Source: Yersinia bercovieri ATCC 43970
GTDB lineage: Bacteria > Pseudomonadota > Gammaproteobacteria > Enterobacterales > Enterobacteriaceae
Reading direction: 5' to 3'
NCBI RefSeq assembly: GCF_013282745.1
Contig: NZ_CP054044.1
Coordinates: 4,154,001-4,218,000, forward strand
Length of the DNA stretch: 64,000 nt
Positions 1 through 8,757 of this stretch are shown one piece after another. The position numbers were made by a program, and so were the translations under genes. The notes below the pieces were generated by a model, which saw only the letters and a list, made by a program, of their open reading frames with translations, did not search any database and was not told where the DNA came from. How positions within the stretch are numbered: the first letter of the stretch is position 1; the number at the start of each line of letters is the position of its first letter.

Positions 1-490
1 TCGATTCTGGATTATTTTCCCACTCAGTCAAATCAATACGGGCCACAATATCAGCGCGGTTAATATCAAGATAGTGGGTGGTACTCAGATCAAGCTGCTC
101 ATTCACTCGCATACTATTACAGCTGCTCAGCACCGAGATCAGCAAATATTCGGTTGCCAGATAGCGGTACTGGCAAAACAGCACCACACCACCTTCAGCA
201 AACGGATATTTGGCTAACTCGTCACGTAAACGCCCAGTCGCCGCACGGCTAAAGCTGAGGAAGTCTTCATCACCCTTACGGCATCGTTTCAGCGCATCCG
301 CCAGCTCACTTTGCTCATTAAACAAGCCATAAGCTTTGTTTTTGGCACTGTAAACACGATGCAGCTCGGCCATCATCTCTTCAACGACAGCATTGGCAGG
401 TAACAGGGAATCGCGCAACACCACATCAAGCGTTTGTTCATCACGCTTAATCAGTTGATGTAAGGCAATCTGGTCGATATCCAGACTCAT
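1..490 (-). CDS. yejK: Nucleoid-associated protein YejK (NdpA), 5' part only
   Basis: The gene runs off the left edge of the window; only the first ~163 codons are visible, starting with ATG at 490 ([19 protein letters not shown]). The sequence closely follows E. coli YejK, a nucleoid-associated protein of the 37-kDa NdpA family that binds double-stranded DNA. Recognisable family blocks are [32 protein letters not shown] and [21 protein letters not shown]. It is divergent from yejL-yejM across a 177-bp gap, the same arrangement as in E. coli. Identification is firm; the C-terminal half cannot be seen. Confidence 0.95.
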   Translation of the reverse strand, partial: MSLDIDQIALHQLIKRDEQTLDVVLRDSLLPANAVVEEMMAELHRVYSAKNKAYGLFNEQSELADALKRCRKGDEDFLSFSRAATGRLRDELAKYPFAEGGVVLFCQYRYLATEYLLISVLSSCNSMRVNEQLDLSTTHYLDINRADIVARIDLTEWENNPES

Positions 491-667
491 GATAAATACT
501 CCTTTTGGCTAGGGGCGTATTCAATCACTGATACCTGAGAGCTGCAACCCAAAAGCGACGGCACCCCTCAATTAATGGCTAATGATTCTTAATGCTATAA
601 AATAGCGGAAAAGCGCGTCTCTATACGGTAAGATGTGGGACTTTATCAGGTGTTGAGTACAATTTTT

Positions 668-895
668 ATGGCACAATCATCCCGTTATAGTGACGAACAC
701 GTTGAACAACTACTGTCTGAATTGGTCTGCGTACTGGAAAAACATCGTACCCCAACCGATCTTTCATTGATGGTGTTGGGAAATATGGTAACAAATCTGA
801 TCAATACCAGCATTGCCCCTGCGCAACGCAAAGTATTGGCACGTTCTTTCGCTGAGGCTCTTCAGGCTTCGGTACGTGAAGATAAAGCTCATTAA
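668..895 (+). CDS. yejL: YejL family protein (UPF0352)
   Basis: This is a 75-residue soluble protein of unknown function, nearly identical to E. coli YejL through the core [20 protein letters not shown] and the end REDKAH. The reading frame is open further upstream to 635, but the start at 668 ([10 protein letters not shown]) gives the family length and aligns with the E. coli start (MPQISRYSDE). The ribosome binding site is weak. It lies 27 bp upstream of yejM and is probably co-transcribed with it, as in E. coli. No motif that predicts a reaction is visible. Confidence 0.93.
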   Translation: MAQSSRYSDEHVEQLLSELVCVLEKHRTPTDLSLMVLGNMVTNLINTSIAPAQRKVLARSFAEALQASVREDKAH

Positions 896-922
896 TTTAT
901 CGGCCAAAACTGCAATCTCAAT

Positions 923-2716
923 ATGGTGACAAATCGTCAGCGCTATCGTGAAAAAGTCTCCCAGATGATCAGCTGGGGGCACTGGTTCGCCCTATTTAAT
1001 ATTCTGTTCAGCCTGGTGCTGGGTAGTCGCTATCTGTTTGTCTCCGATTGGCCCTCATCGCTGATTGGCCGTATCTATGCCCTCGTTAGCTGGCTTGGGC
1101 ACTTTAGCTTTATCGTTTTTGCCGCCTATTTGCTGGTGATATTCCCCCTCACCTTTGTGGTGATGTCACAACGGCTACTGCGTTTTCTTTCCGCCGCCTT
1201 CGCTACTGCCGGTTTAACCCTGCTATTGGTGGATACCGAGGTCTTCACCCGTTTCCATTTACACCTTAATTCGGTGGTATGGGAGTTAGTGGTTAACCCG
1301 GATCAAACAGAACTCGCGCGCGATTGGCAATTGATGTTTATCTCAGTGCCGGTCATTTTTTTGGTCGAGATGCTTTTTGGCACCTGGGCCTGGCAAAAAC
1401 TGCGCAGTCTTAATCGGCAGCGCTTTGTTAAGCCACTGGTGGCAGTATTTATTTCCGCATTCTTTGCCTCGCATCTGATGTATATCTGGGCTGATGCCAA
1501 CTTCTATCGCCCAATCAGTATGCAGCGAGCAAACTTGCCACTCTCCTACCCGATGACCGCCCGTAAATTCCTCGAGAAACACGGCTTGCTTGATCAGCAA
1601 GAGTATCAGCGCCGCCTGATGGAACAAGGCACGCCGGATGCACTGGCGGTTGAATATCCGCTAAACCCGATTACTTTCAGCGATAAAGGCAGCGGCTATA
1701 ACCTGCTATTGATTGTGGTGGACGGTATTCGCACCAGTAGCCTACAAAAAGATATGCCAGCACTGGCAGAGTTTGGCCGGGAAAACATCCAATTTGATCA
1801 CCACTACAGCTCGGGAAACCGCCAGGACACCGGTTTGTTTGGCCTGTTTTATGGAATATCGCCTACCTATTTAGACGGTGTTCTCTCTGCCCGCGAACCA
1901 TCTGTATTTATGACGGCATTGAGTGCGCAGAGTTATCAGTTTGGTCTGTTCTCATCCGATGGCTTTGAGTCGCCACTCTACCGTCAGGCGCTGTTAGCTG
2001 ACTTCACATTGCCAGCGCCAGTGACACAAACAGACAGCGAAACCACGGCCCAATGGCAACAATGGCTATCAACAGCCAAAAACAATGCGCCTTGGTTCTC
2101 ATACATTAACCTGAACGGGGCAAAGGAAGCGCAAGATCCGATCACCGGGAAAAAAGTAGCACTGCCGACTGACTTTATCCAAAACTATCAATCAGGTGCG
2201 AGAGATGTGGATCAGCAGATTGCCACTATTCTGGACACCCTAAAGCAGAGTGGGCAGCTCGATAAAACCGTGGTTATTATTACTGCAGCCCATGGCGTTG
2301 AATTTAATGACAGCGGTAATAATACTTGGGGCGCGGGTAGTCGCTTTAATCGCCAACAGCTCCAAGTACCATTAGTGGTTCACTGGCCGGGAACCCCCGC
2401 ACAGACCGTGAATAAGCTAACCAATCATGAAGATATCATGACCACACTGATGCAGCGGTTATTACATGTCAAAACGGCATCAGAAGATTACTCGCAAGGG
2501 GAAGATTTATTTGCTGCACAGCGTAATAACAACTGGGTGGCGACAGGCGACAATGGCACCCTCGTTATCACTACGCCGACACAAACGATTGTGTTAGATA
2601 ACAACGGTGAATATCGTACCTATGATGAGCAAGGCAATGAAATCAAAGATGAAAAGCCACAGCTCCCACTGTTATTGCAAGTGCTGACAGATATAAAACG
2701 TTTTATTGCGAACTAG
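923..2716 (+). CDS. yejM: Inner-membrane LPS-assembly regulator YejM (PbgA/LapC)
   Basis: The 597-residue protein matches E. coli YejM/PbgA/LapC, which senses periplasmic-leaflet lipopolysaccharide and controls LpxC turnover through LapB and FtsH. About five transmembrane helices occupy roughly residues 15-190, for example SWGHWFALFNILFSLVLGSR. They are followed by a linker and a periplasmic alkaline-phosphatase/sulfatase-like domain (from about residue 255, NLLLIVVDGI, to the end). The HVVYIWADANFYRPI-like region is conserved (HLMYIWADANFYRPI). The catalytic metal and nucleophile pattern of true sulfatases is not obvious, in keeping with a non-enzymatic family. The start ATG at 923 matches E. 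coli (MVTNRQRYREKVSQM). It sits in a yejL-yejM operon and is followed by tRNA-Pro. Confidence 0.96.
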   Translation: MVTNRQRYREKVSQMISWGHWFALFNILFSLVLGSRYLFVSDWPSSLIGRIYALVSWLGHFSFIVFAAYLLVIFPLTFVVMSQRLLRFLSAAFATAGLTLLLVDTEVFTRFHLHLNSVVWELVVNPDQTELARDWQLMFISVPVIFLVEMLFGTWAWQKLRSLNRQRFVKPLVAVFISAFFASHLMYIWADANFYRPISMQRANLPLSYPMTARKFLEKHGLLDQQEYQRRLMEQGTPDALAVEYPLNPITFSDKGSGYNLLLIVVDGIRTSSLQKDMPALAEFGRENIQFDHHYSSGNRQDTGLFGLFYGISPTYLDGVLSAREPSVFMTALSAQSYQFGLFSSDGFESPLYRQALLADFTLPAPVTQTDSETTAQWQQWLSTAKNNAPWFSYINLNGAKEAQDPITGKKVALPTDFIQNYQSGARDVDQQIATILDTLKQSGQLDKTVVIITAAHGVEFNDSGNNTWGAGSRFNRQQLQVPLVVHWPGTPAQTVNKLTNHEDIMTTLMQRLLHVKTASEDYSQGEDLFAAQRNNNWVATGDNGTLVITTPTQTIVLDNNGEYRTYDEQGNEIKDEKPQLPLLLQVLTDIKRFIAN

Positions 2717-2770
2717 TTCTAAAAACAGAACATTGAGTGTTCGAAAAATAGGCGGTTGTTTTGCCAAGCC

Positions 2771-2798
2771 TTGCATTAGTAACGATAAAATGTACTAT
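2771..2798 (+). promoter_or_regulatory. Probable promoter of tRNA-Pro
   Basis: TTGCAT (2771-2776) and TACTAT (2793-2798) are spaced by 16 bp, 15 bp upstream of the mature tRNA 5' end. This fits a sigma-70 promoter with a short 5' leader. Confidence 0.55.
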
Positions 2799-2812
2799 AA
2801 AAGCCGTAGCAT

Positions 2813-2889
2813 CGGCATGTAGCGCAGCCTGGTAGCGCACCGTCATGGGGTGTCGGGGGTCGAAGGTTCAAATCCTTTCATGCCGACCA
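2813..2889 (+). tRNA. proL: tRNA-Pro, anticodon GGG
   Basis: This 77-nt gene has a 7-bp acceptor stem (CGGCATG pairing with CATGCCG), encoded discriminator A and CCA end, a T-loop GTTCAAATC and a D-loop AGCCTGGTAGCG. The anticodon loop ATGGGGT carries GGG at 34-36, so it reads proline codons CCC/CCU. The sequence and its position just after yejM match E. coli proL. The structure was drawn by hand, not computed. Confidence 0.96.
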
Positions 2890-2902
2890 AAATACCTTAA
2901 GA

Positions 2903-2930
2903 AAACCAATCCATTAGGGTTGGTTTTTTT
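2903..2930 (+). terminator. Rho-independent terminator after tRNA-Pro
   Basis: AAACCAA pairs with TTGGTTT around a short loop and runs into a T tract, 13 nt after the CCA end of the tRNA. Confidence 0.85.
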
Positions 2931-2939
2931 GTTTGTGGG

Positions 2940-3133
2940 ATTAGTGGTAGGGAAACTCAGGGGAAACCCAAACTCTACGGCACGCTACCGGGCTAGTTCT
3001 GGGGTGACTTCTGCCAGCATTTCTAATACTGGCAGCCCTTTAATGGGAAAACAGTCGCAACCTGCGCATAAGCAATGGTATGACAAAGACCAATATAACC
3101 CGTACCGATAAGGCCAATTCGAACCTTTTTCAT
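2940..3133 (-). pseudogene. Decayed 5' fragment of a Gfo/Idh/MocA-family oxidoreductase
   Basis: Read leftward from ATG at 3133 (preceded by GGGAAATAGG) the DNA gives MKKVRIGLIGTGYIGLCHT, the Rossmann dinucleotide-binding N-terminus (GxGxxG-like) of Gfo/Idh/MocA oxidoreductases. It continues as IAYAQVATVFPLKG, then the frame is lost. After a one-base shift at the AAAGGG run the same homology resumes as LPVLEMLAEVTPELAR, an in-frame TAG, then RAVEFGF. No further homology is seen before the tRNA terminator. So a dehydrogenase gene was reduced to about its first 60 codons, broken by a frameshift and a stop. The family name is from the N-terminal motif only; the substrate is unknown. Confidence 0.7.
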
Positions 3134-3513
3134 CCTATTTCCCCTGCTTGCTTATAGATTATTGCCCCCATCAGAGGCTTTACATGCCAATGGTTATACG
3201 AAATCAAAATTTCATTATCAAGATAGAAATAGAATAAAAGACTCTTTTTGCGATGTACTACGAAAAATATTCTCAAGCTGATGAATATTGCATAAACAGA
3301 AGAAATCCTCAGAGACCAATTCACAAAAATCGAACAGTGAACATAATTATATATTTTCATTATGTAATTTTTTGAAAAATAGATTTCGAAAAATGCAAGA
3401 TGTTACGCATAGCTGATAAGTCAGGGTTTCAATCGCGTAATTTCGTTATATAGTGAGCACCACGATGAAGCGATCACTCAATTGCTCCTTTTGATTTTTA
3501 CAGGTAATTCGCT
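3134..3513. other. Gene-free stretch upstream of sseA
   Basis: A+T-rich DNA with no convincing coding region. A 76-codon minus-strand frame here has no recognisable features. The sseA promoter must lie in it, but no strong consensus is seen. Confidence 0.5.
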
Positions 3514-4368
3514 ATGAGCTCACCTTTTCTGGTTACACCGCAGTGGCTGGCTGAACATAAGAACGATGGAAAAATCGTTATTTTGGATGCAAGAATGTCG
3601 CCGCCAGGATTGATACCTAAGAGAGATATTCAGGCCGAGTTTAAGCAGGGGCATATTCCCGGCGCCGTTTACTTTGATATTGATGCAATAGCAGATCACA
3701 GCACTGACTTACCTCATATGCTGCCATCCCCACAGCAGTTCAGTGAGATGGTTGGCCAATTAGGGATCAGTGAGCAACATACCTTAGTGATTTATGATGA
3801 TGGTAATCTCTTTTCTGCACCACGGGTTTGGTGGACGTTCCGTATATTCGGTGCCAAAAATGTACGTATCTTGGCCGGCGGTATTAGCGGATGGCATCAG
3901 GCTGGTTACGTATTAGAAAGTGGTACGACTAAACCAACCCATCAAACTTTCAATGTGAGTTTTAATAAAGCAGCCGTCAAAAGTGTTGATGAGGTTATCG
4001 CCGCACTTGGCAATGATCAAATACAGATTTTAGATGCCCGACCAGCAGGTAGATTTAAAGCACAGGAACCAGAACCTCGCCCCGGTTTACGCCTTGGGCG
4101 GATCCCCGGCAGTATCAATACTCCTTGGGGGAGCATGGTAGAGAATGGCAATTTAAAATCACCACAAGAGCTGGCAAAAATTTTTGCAGCCCAAGGGGTA
4201 GATTTAACCAAACCTATAATTACCAGTTGTGGTTCTGGTGTAACAGCCGCCGTCGTTGCTCTGGGGTTGGCAGCCGTAAATGCACCATCGGTATCACTCT
4301 ATGACGGCTCGTGGGCTGAATGGGGCGCATCGGACTCTCTGCCAATTGATGAAACTCGCCTTCCATAA
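3514..4368 (+). CDS. sseA: 3-mercaptopyruvate sulfurtransferase SseA
   Basis: The 284-residue protein has two rhodanese domains, the first (about 1-145) inactive and the second catalytic. The active-site loop is CGSGVT with the persulfide-carrying Cys239, the motif of mercaptopyruvate rather than thiosulfate sulfurtransferases. It transfers sulfur from 3-mercaptopyruvate to thiols or cyanide in the cytoplasm. Length and sequence fit E. coli SseA (281 aa). AGGTAA precedes the ATG at 3514. It stands alone and is convergent with the urt operon, whose last stop codon is only 7 bp away, with no clear terminator between them. Confidence 0.95.
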   Translation: MSSPFLVTPQWLAEHKNDGKIVILDARMSPPGLIPKRDIQAEFKQGHIPGAVYFDIDAIADHSTDLPHMLPSPQQFSEMVGQLGISEQHTLVIYDDGNLFSAPRVWWTFRIFGAKNVRILAGGISGWHQAGYVLESGTTKPTHQTFNVSFNKAAVKSVDEVIAALGNDQIQILDARPAGRFKAQEPEPRPGLRLGRIPGSINTPWGSMVENGNLKSPQELAKIFAAQGVDLTKPIITSCGSGVTAAVVALGLAAVNAPSVSLYDGSWAEWGASDSLPIDETRLP

Positions 4369-4375
4369 AGGAGAG

Positions 4376-5074
4376 CTAAATAGCAACCAGCCCACGGACG
4401 CCATCCTGTTCCATATCAGTGCCACGCCCCCGCTGAATAATTTTTCCGCGGGACATCACTAAATAGTTATCAGCCAGTTCTGCGGCAAAATCGTAAAACT
4501 GCTCAACCAAAAGAATGGCCATATCTCCTTGGGCGGCCAGTTTTTTAATAACCACGCCGATCTCCTTGATAACTGAGGGCTGAATTCCCTCGGTTGGCTC
4601 ATCCAGAATGAGTAACCGAGGTTGGCAAGCCAATGCCCGACCAATCGCCAGTTGCTGCTGCTGACCACCGGATAAATCCCCACCACGGCGATGCTTCATC
4701 TCTTGTAAGATGGGGAAAAGTTGATAAATACTCTCTGGCACAACCTTGCTCTGTGAGCCGGGAAAGCGCGAAAGGCCTAACAAGATATTCTCTTCTACTG
4801 TGAGTCGGGGGAAAATTTCTCGCCCTTGTGGCACATAAGCAATTCCACCTTTTACCCGTTGGTGTGGTGCTTGATGGCTAATATTTTTACCTTCCCAAGT
4901 GATGCTACCATTTTTGAGTGGCACGAGTCCCATCAGGCATTTAAGCAACGTAGTTTTACCGACGCCATTACGGCCCAATAAGCAGGTAATCTCCCCTACA
5001 GCAGCCTCGAATGACAAGTTACGCAAGATATGACTGCCGCCATAATACTGTTCGAGTTCATTTACTTGCAGCAT
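4376..5074 (-). CDS. urtE: Urea ABC transporter ATPase UrtE
   Basis: The 232-residue ATPase is the second nucleotide-binding subunit of the urea (UrtABCDE) importer, of the branched-chain amino acid (LivF-like) class. Walker A is GRNGVGKTT (34-42), the Q-loop is in YVPQGREIF, the signature is LSGGQ (134-138), and Walker B is LLILDEPTEG. All catalytic elements are intact. It is the last gene of the operon, 88 bp after urtD, with its own ribosome site GAGGG upstream of ATG 5074. A degenerate paralog lies at 39839-40549. Confidence 0.94.
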   Translation of the reverse strand: MLQVNELEQYYGGSHILRNLSFEAAVGEITCLLGRNGVGKTTLLKCLMGLVPLKNGSITWEGKNISHQAPHQRVKGGIAYVPQGREIFPRLTVEENILLGLSRFPGSQSKVVPESIYQLFPILQEMKHRRGGDLSGGQQQQLAIGRALACQPRLLILDEPTEGIQPSVIKEIGVVIKKLAAQGDMAILLVEQFYDFAAELADNYLVMSRGKIIQRGRGTDMEQDGVRGLVAI

Positions 5075-5162
5075 ATTTTACCCTCAACTCAACGGATAGT
5101 GATCGATCAAAAAACAATCAAACCTCATCCAGCATTTGGTTAACCCATAATAGGGAGGCAAA

Positions 5163-5999
5163 TCAGCGCCCGAGATACACCTCGATCACCTGTTCATTAG
5201 CTTGCACCTCTGCTAGTGAGCCTTCGGCCAACACCTGCCCTTGATGCAATACCGTGACATGATCGGCAATAGTCTCAACGAATCCCATATCGTGCTCCAC
5301 AACCATCAGTGAATGCTTTCCTGCCAGTTGATTAAATAACTCGGCAGTATAGGCGGTTTCTGCATCAGTCATCCCAGCGGCTGGCTCATCTAATAGTAGT
5401 AAATGTGGGTCTTGCATTAATAACATACCAATTTCAAGAAATTGCTTTTGACCATGAGATAGCAGCCCTGCCTGCCGTTGCCGCATATCACTGAGGCGTA
5501 ACATGGTCAACGTTTCATCAATTTGATCCCGCTGCTCACTGTTTAACTTGGCACCTAGACTCGCCCAAACTGTTTTGGTACTTTTTTGCGCCAGCTCTAG
5601 ATTTTCAAAGACACTTAGCGCTTCAAATACTGTGGGTTTTTGAAATTTCCGCCCGATCCCCGCTTGGGCAATTTCAATCGTATTCATCGTTGAAAGATCA
5701 TGCTGTTGGTCATACATCATCTTGCCGGTCTGTGGGCGCGTTTTACCGGTTATCACATCCATCAAGGTCGTTTTACCCGCACCATTTGGGCCAATAATGC
5801 AGCGTAACTCTCCGACACCAATTTGTAATGAGAGATCACGTAACGCGTGAAAACCATCAAAGCTGACATTGATATTTTCCAATGTCAGCACGGGATCACG
5901 TTGCTGGCGATACTTATCAGCCGCATACTCAATAGCTCCTGGCTCCTGAGCGATGATCTCTGGATAAATCAGTTGCTCAGTAATTTGAAATCGGCTCAT
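5163..5999 (-). CDS. urtD: Urea ABC transporter ATPase UrtD
   Basis: The 278-residue LivG-type ATPase has an N-terminal extension of about 35 residues before the ABC core, usual for UrtD. Walker A is GPNGAGKTT, the signature is LSHGQ (as in other UrtD proteins) and Walker B is LLLLDEPAAG. The start at 5999 (MSRFQITEQ) is chosen because its ATG overlaps the urtC stop in an ATGA junction, showing translational coupling; a longer in-frame extension into urtC is not needed. It pairs with UrtE to power urea import through UrtB and UrtC. Confidence 0.93.
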   Translation of the reverse strand: MSRFQITEQLIYPEIIAQEPGAIEYAADKYRQQRDPVLTLENINVSFDGFHALRDLSLQIGVGELRCIIGPNGAGKTTLMDVITGKTRPQTGKMMYDQQHDLSTMNTIEIAQAGIGRKFQKPTVFEALSVFENLELAQKSTKTVWASLGAKLNSEQRDQIDETLTMLRLSDMRQRQAGLLSHGQKQFLEIGMLLMQDPHLLLLDEPAAGMTDAETAYTAELFNQLAGKHSLMVVEHDMGFVETIADHVTVLHQGQVLAEGSLAEVQANEQVIEVYLGR

Positions 6000-7072
6000 T
6001 TTTCTCTCCCCCGCTTCAGCAAGCCAATAACACCTTTCGGCAAGAACAAGGTCACCAGAATAAATATTAAGCCGAGGAAGAATTGCCAATATTCCGGCAT
6101 AGCCATGGTGAACCAACTTTTTGCGCCGTTAACAATTCCCGCCCCCAGTACTGGGCCAATAAGAGTGCCGCGCCCACCAAGTGCCACCCAGATAGCGGCT
6201 TCAATGGAGTTAGTCGGCGACATTTCACTGGGGTTGATAATACCGACCTGTGGCACATATAGAGCACCTGCCAAAGCACACAGCACGGCGGATAGTGTCC
6301 AGACAAACAGCTTGAAACCTTTCGGATCATAACCACAAAATGTCAGCCGATTTTCAGCATCACGCACTGCGGTCAGTACCCGGCCAAACTTGGTACGAGC
6401 TAATGCAAACCCCAGTGCCAGGCTGGCGATTAATAGGATAAGTGTTGCGAGGAACAGGGCAATACGAGTCGAGGTTGCCGATACCGGAAATCCCAGCATG
6501 GTGGTGAAACCCGTGAAGCCGTTATTACCACCAAAGCCGGTTTCATTGCGAAAAAAGAGTAGCATCCCCGCATAGGTTAATGCCTGTGTCATGATGGAAA
6601 AATAGACCCCTTTTATTTTGGAACGAAATGCAAAATAGCCAAAAATAAAAGCCAGTAAGCCGGGCACCAACACGATCAGGCACAACGCCCAAGCAAAGTG
6701 TTGGCTACCACTCCAAAACCACGGCAACTCAGACCATGACAGAAAAGACATAAATGCGGGTAGCCCATCGCCTGCCGCCTGCCGCATCAGATACATCCCC
6801 ATGGCATAACCGCCGAGGGCGAAAAATAGGCCATGCCCAAGTGATAGTAATCCGGCATACCCCCACACCAGGTCGAGTGCAATAGCGACCACCGCGTAAC
6901 ATAGAATTTTACCGATAAGTGTTAAGGTATAGGTCGATATTGCCAGTGGATTCTCCGCAGGCAACAACACCAGAAAAGGCAGAATCATTAGTGCCACCAC
7001 CGCTACGGCACCCAATGACCGACTGACAATTGGTGCTTTTTGCGTCAAAGTGATCGCTAGAGGTTGATTCAT
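5996..7072 (-). CDS. urtC: Urea ABC transporter permease UrtC
   Basis: This 358-residue, LivM-type permease has 9-10 hydrophobic segments and the conserved ATPase-contact loop with AVRDAENRLTFCGYD. It forms the inner-membrane channel with UrtB. Its ATG at 7072 overlaps the urtB stop by one base (TGATG) and its stop overlaps urtD by four, so urtB-C-D are translationally coupled. The high sequence agreement with UrtC (WVALGGRGTLIGPVLGAGIV) separates it from leucine transporters. Confidence 0.94.
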   Translation of the reverse strand: MNQPLAITLTQKAPIVSRSLGAVAVVALMILPFLVLLPAENPLAISTYTLTLIGKILCYAVVAIALDLVWGYAGLLSLGHGLFFALGGYAMGMYLMRQAAGDGLPAFMSFLSWSELPWFWSGSQHFAWALCLIVLVPGLLAFIFGYFAFRSKIKGVYFSIMTQALTYAGMLLFFRNETGFGGNNGFTGFTTMLGFPVSATSTRIALFLATLILLIASLALGFALARTKFGRVLTAVRDAENRLTFCGYDPKGFKLFVWTLSAVLCALAGALYVPQVGIINPSEMSPTNSIEAAIWVALGGRGTLIGPVLGAGIVNGAKSWFTMAMPEYWQFFLGLIFILVTLFLPKGVIGLLKRGREK

Positions 7073-8685
7073 CAGTCACTCACCCTGCCCTTGAGGGCAA
7101 ACAGACCTTGTGGTCGTTTTTGAATAAACAAAATGATCAGCACTAAAATCAAAATCTTACCTAGTACTGCGCCAATCTGCGGTTCCAGAATTTTATTCAG
7201 CATTCCCAGCCCCAGCGCCGCAACCACACTGCCCGCTAATTGCCCGACACCACCGAGAACGACCACCAGGAAAGAGTCGATGATGTAACCCTGCCCTAAC
7301 TCTGGGCCGACATTCCCCAGTTGAGATAGTGCCACCCCACCTAACCCAGCAATACCTGAGCCGAGGCCAAAGGCCAACATATCTACCCGCCCTGTCGCCA
7401 CCCCACAGCAAGCGGCCATTGCTCGGTTTTGTGTCACGGCCCGCACCTGTAATCCAAGGCGGGTTTTATTCAACAGTAACCAAGTGAGCAGCAGAATAAC
7501 GACTACGAATGCAATCACCGCAATACGATTCCAGGGTAAAACTAAATTCGGCAAAATCTGTAGCCCGCCAGAGAGCCACGCCGGGTTGGCGACTTCTAAA
7601 TTTTGTGCACCAAAAATCATCCGCACACTCTGAATCAGCATTAGGCTGATCCCCCAAGTCGCCAACAGCGTTTCCAATGGCCGCCCATAGAGGTGTCGGA
7701 TCACCGTACGTTCTAGCGCCATGCCAATACCGGCAGTGATAAAGAAGGCGACTGGCAAAGCGACCAGCGGATACAGTGCCAACCAGTGCGGTGCAAATTG
7801 TTGAAACAGTGATTGCACCAAATAAGCGCAATAGGCCCCCAGCATCAGCATCTCACCATGGGCCATATTAATGACCCCCAATAAACCATAAGTAATAGCC
7901 AGGCCCAATGCCGCCAGCAATAAGATGGAACCCAGTGATAACCCGCTGAACACTTGGCCAATAATATCGCCCACCAATAATCGGTTTTGCACCTGTTTTA
8001 GGCTACTGGCCGCCGCAGTGCGGACTTGCGCATCAGGTTCAACCTTAGCATCGGTTAAGATTTGCAGCCGTGACTGTGTCTGGGGTGAACCGGATTGCCC
8101 CAACAGCTGAACAGCATTCAGACGCACCTGCGGATTGCTGTCAGTCAGTTGTAAATTAGCCAGTGCGATGCCTAATGCTTCTTTAACTTTGCTATCAGTT
8201 TCCAATTTCAGACGCTGGTTAAGTAGCGGCAATTGGTCACTTTTGGCCTGCTGCTGTAACTCTAATGCGGCCTGTAAGCGCACTGACTCATCCGCACTCA
8301 CCAACCGTTGAGACGCCAGCGCGTTGGCAATCAAGATTCGTAACCGGTTGTTAAGCCACACTTTCTTCGGTGTGTCTGTTGGTTGCAATTGCCCTTCTAG
8401 CGGGGTAAACCCCTGATTACTCTGGACGAAAGCCTGCCCCGCGCTATCTATTACCAACGTCTCCTGTTTCAGTGCCTGCAATAAAGGCAATCGGCTGGCA
8501 TCTGGCTCTGTCGCCCATTGCTGTAACAGAGTGGCTTGTTGTGAGCGATTGGCCGCGGCAAAATCATGGGCTGGCCCAGCAACTGCCAATGTCGACATCC
8601 CCAGTAACAGGCCAATCATCAGCCTGAGCATATAATTGGCCGCTCGCCCCCACACAGGAATTAATGATTTCATAGGCTCACTCAT
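7072..8685 (-). CDS. urtB: Urea ABC transporter permease UrtB, long form
   Basis: The ~537-residue protein has a signal-like hydrophobic N-terminus (RLMIGLLLGMSTLAVAGPA) and about 200 periplasmic residues of alpha-helical, HEAT-like repeats (for example DSNPQVRLNAVQLLGQSG). The LivH-type permease of 8 or so membrane segments begins near residue 240 (VGDIIGQVFSGLSLGSILLLAALGL). The long N-terminal region is known in proteobacterial UrtB and absent from LivH. The start is uncertain: ATG 8685 (MSEPMKS), or ATG 8673 (MKSLIPVWGR), which has a GAGTGAG ribosome site. A GTG at 8688 is less likely. Confidence 0.92.
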   Translation of the reverse strand: MSEPMKSLIPVWGRAANYMLRLMIGLLLGMSTLAVAGPAHDFAAANRSQQATLLQQWATEPDASRLPLLQALKQETLVIDSAGQAFVQSNQGFTPLEGQLQPTDTPKKVWLNNRLRILIANALASQRLVSADESVRLQAALELQQQAKSDQLPLLNQRLKLETDSKVKEALGIALANLQLTDSNPQVRLNAVQLLGQSGSPQTQSRLQILTDAKVEPDAQVRTAAASSLKQVQNRLLVGDIIGQVFSGLSLGSILLLAALGLAITYGLLGVINMAHGEMLMLGAYCAYLVQSLFQQFAPHWLALYPLVALPVAFFITAGIGMALERTVIRHLYGRPLETLLATWGISLMLIQSVRMIFGAQNLEVANPAWLSGGLQILPNLVLPWNRIAVIAFVVVILLLTWLLLNKTRLGLQVRAVTQNRAMAACCGVATGRVDMLAFGLGSGIAGLGGVALSQLGNVGPELGQGYIIDSFLVVVLGGVGQLAGSVVAALGLGMLNKILEPQIGAVLGKILILVLIILFIQKRPQGLFALKGRVSD

Positions 8686-8757
8686 CACTGATATATGGCA
8701 AAAGAGATCCAGAGTCAGTTGTCGTCATCGACAAAAGCCAACTCTGGAAAGTCACCG

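Noticed and set aside
2845..3111. 88-codon plus-strand frame
   Set aside because: Begins inside tRNA-Pro and runs through its terminator and the antisense of the pseudogene.
3130..3360. 76-codon minus-strand frame upstream of sseA
   Set aside because: A+T-rich, Tyr/Phe/Ser-heavy, no family features, and overlaps the start of the oxidoreductase relic.
5847..6332. 161-codon open frame on the plus strand across urtD-urtC
   Set aside because: Antisense to two overlapping conserved genes.
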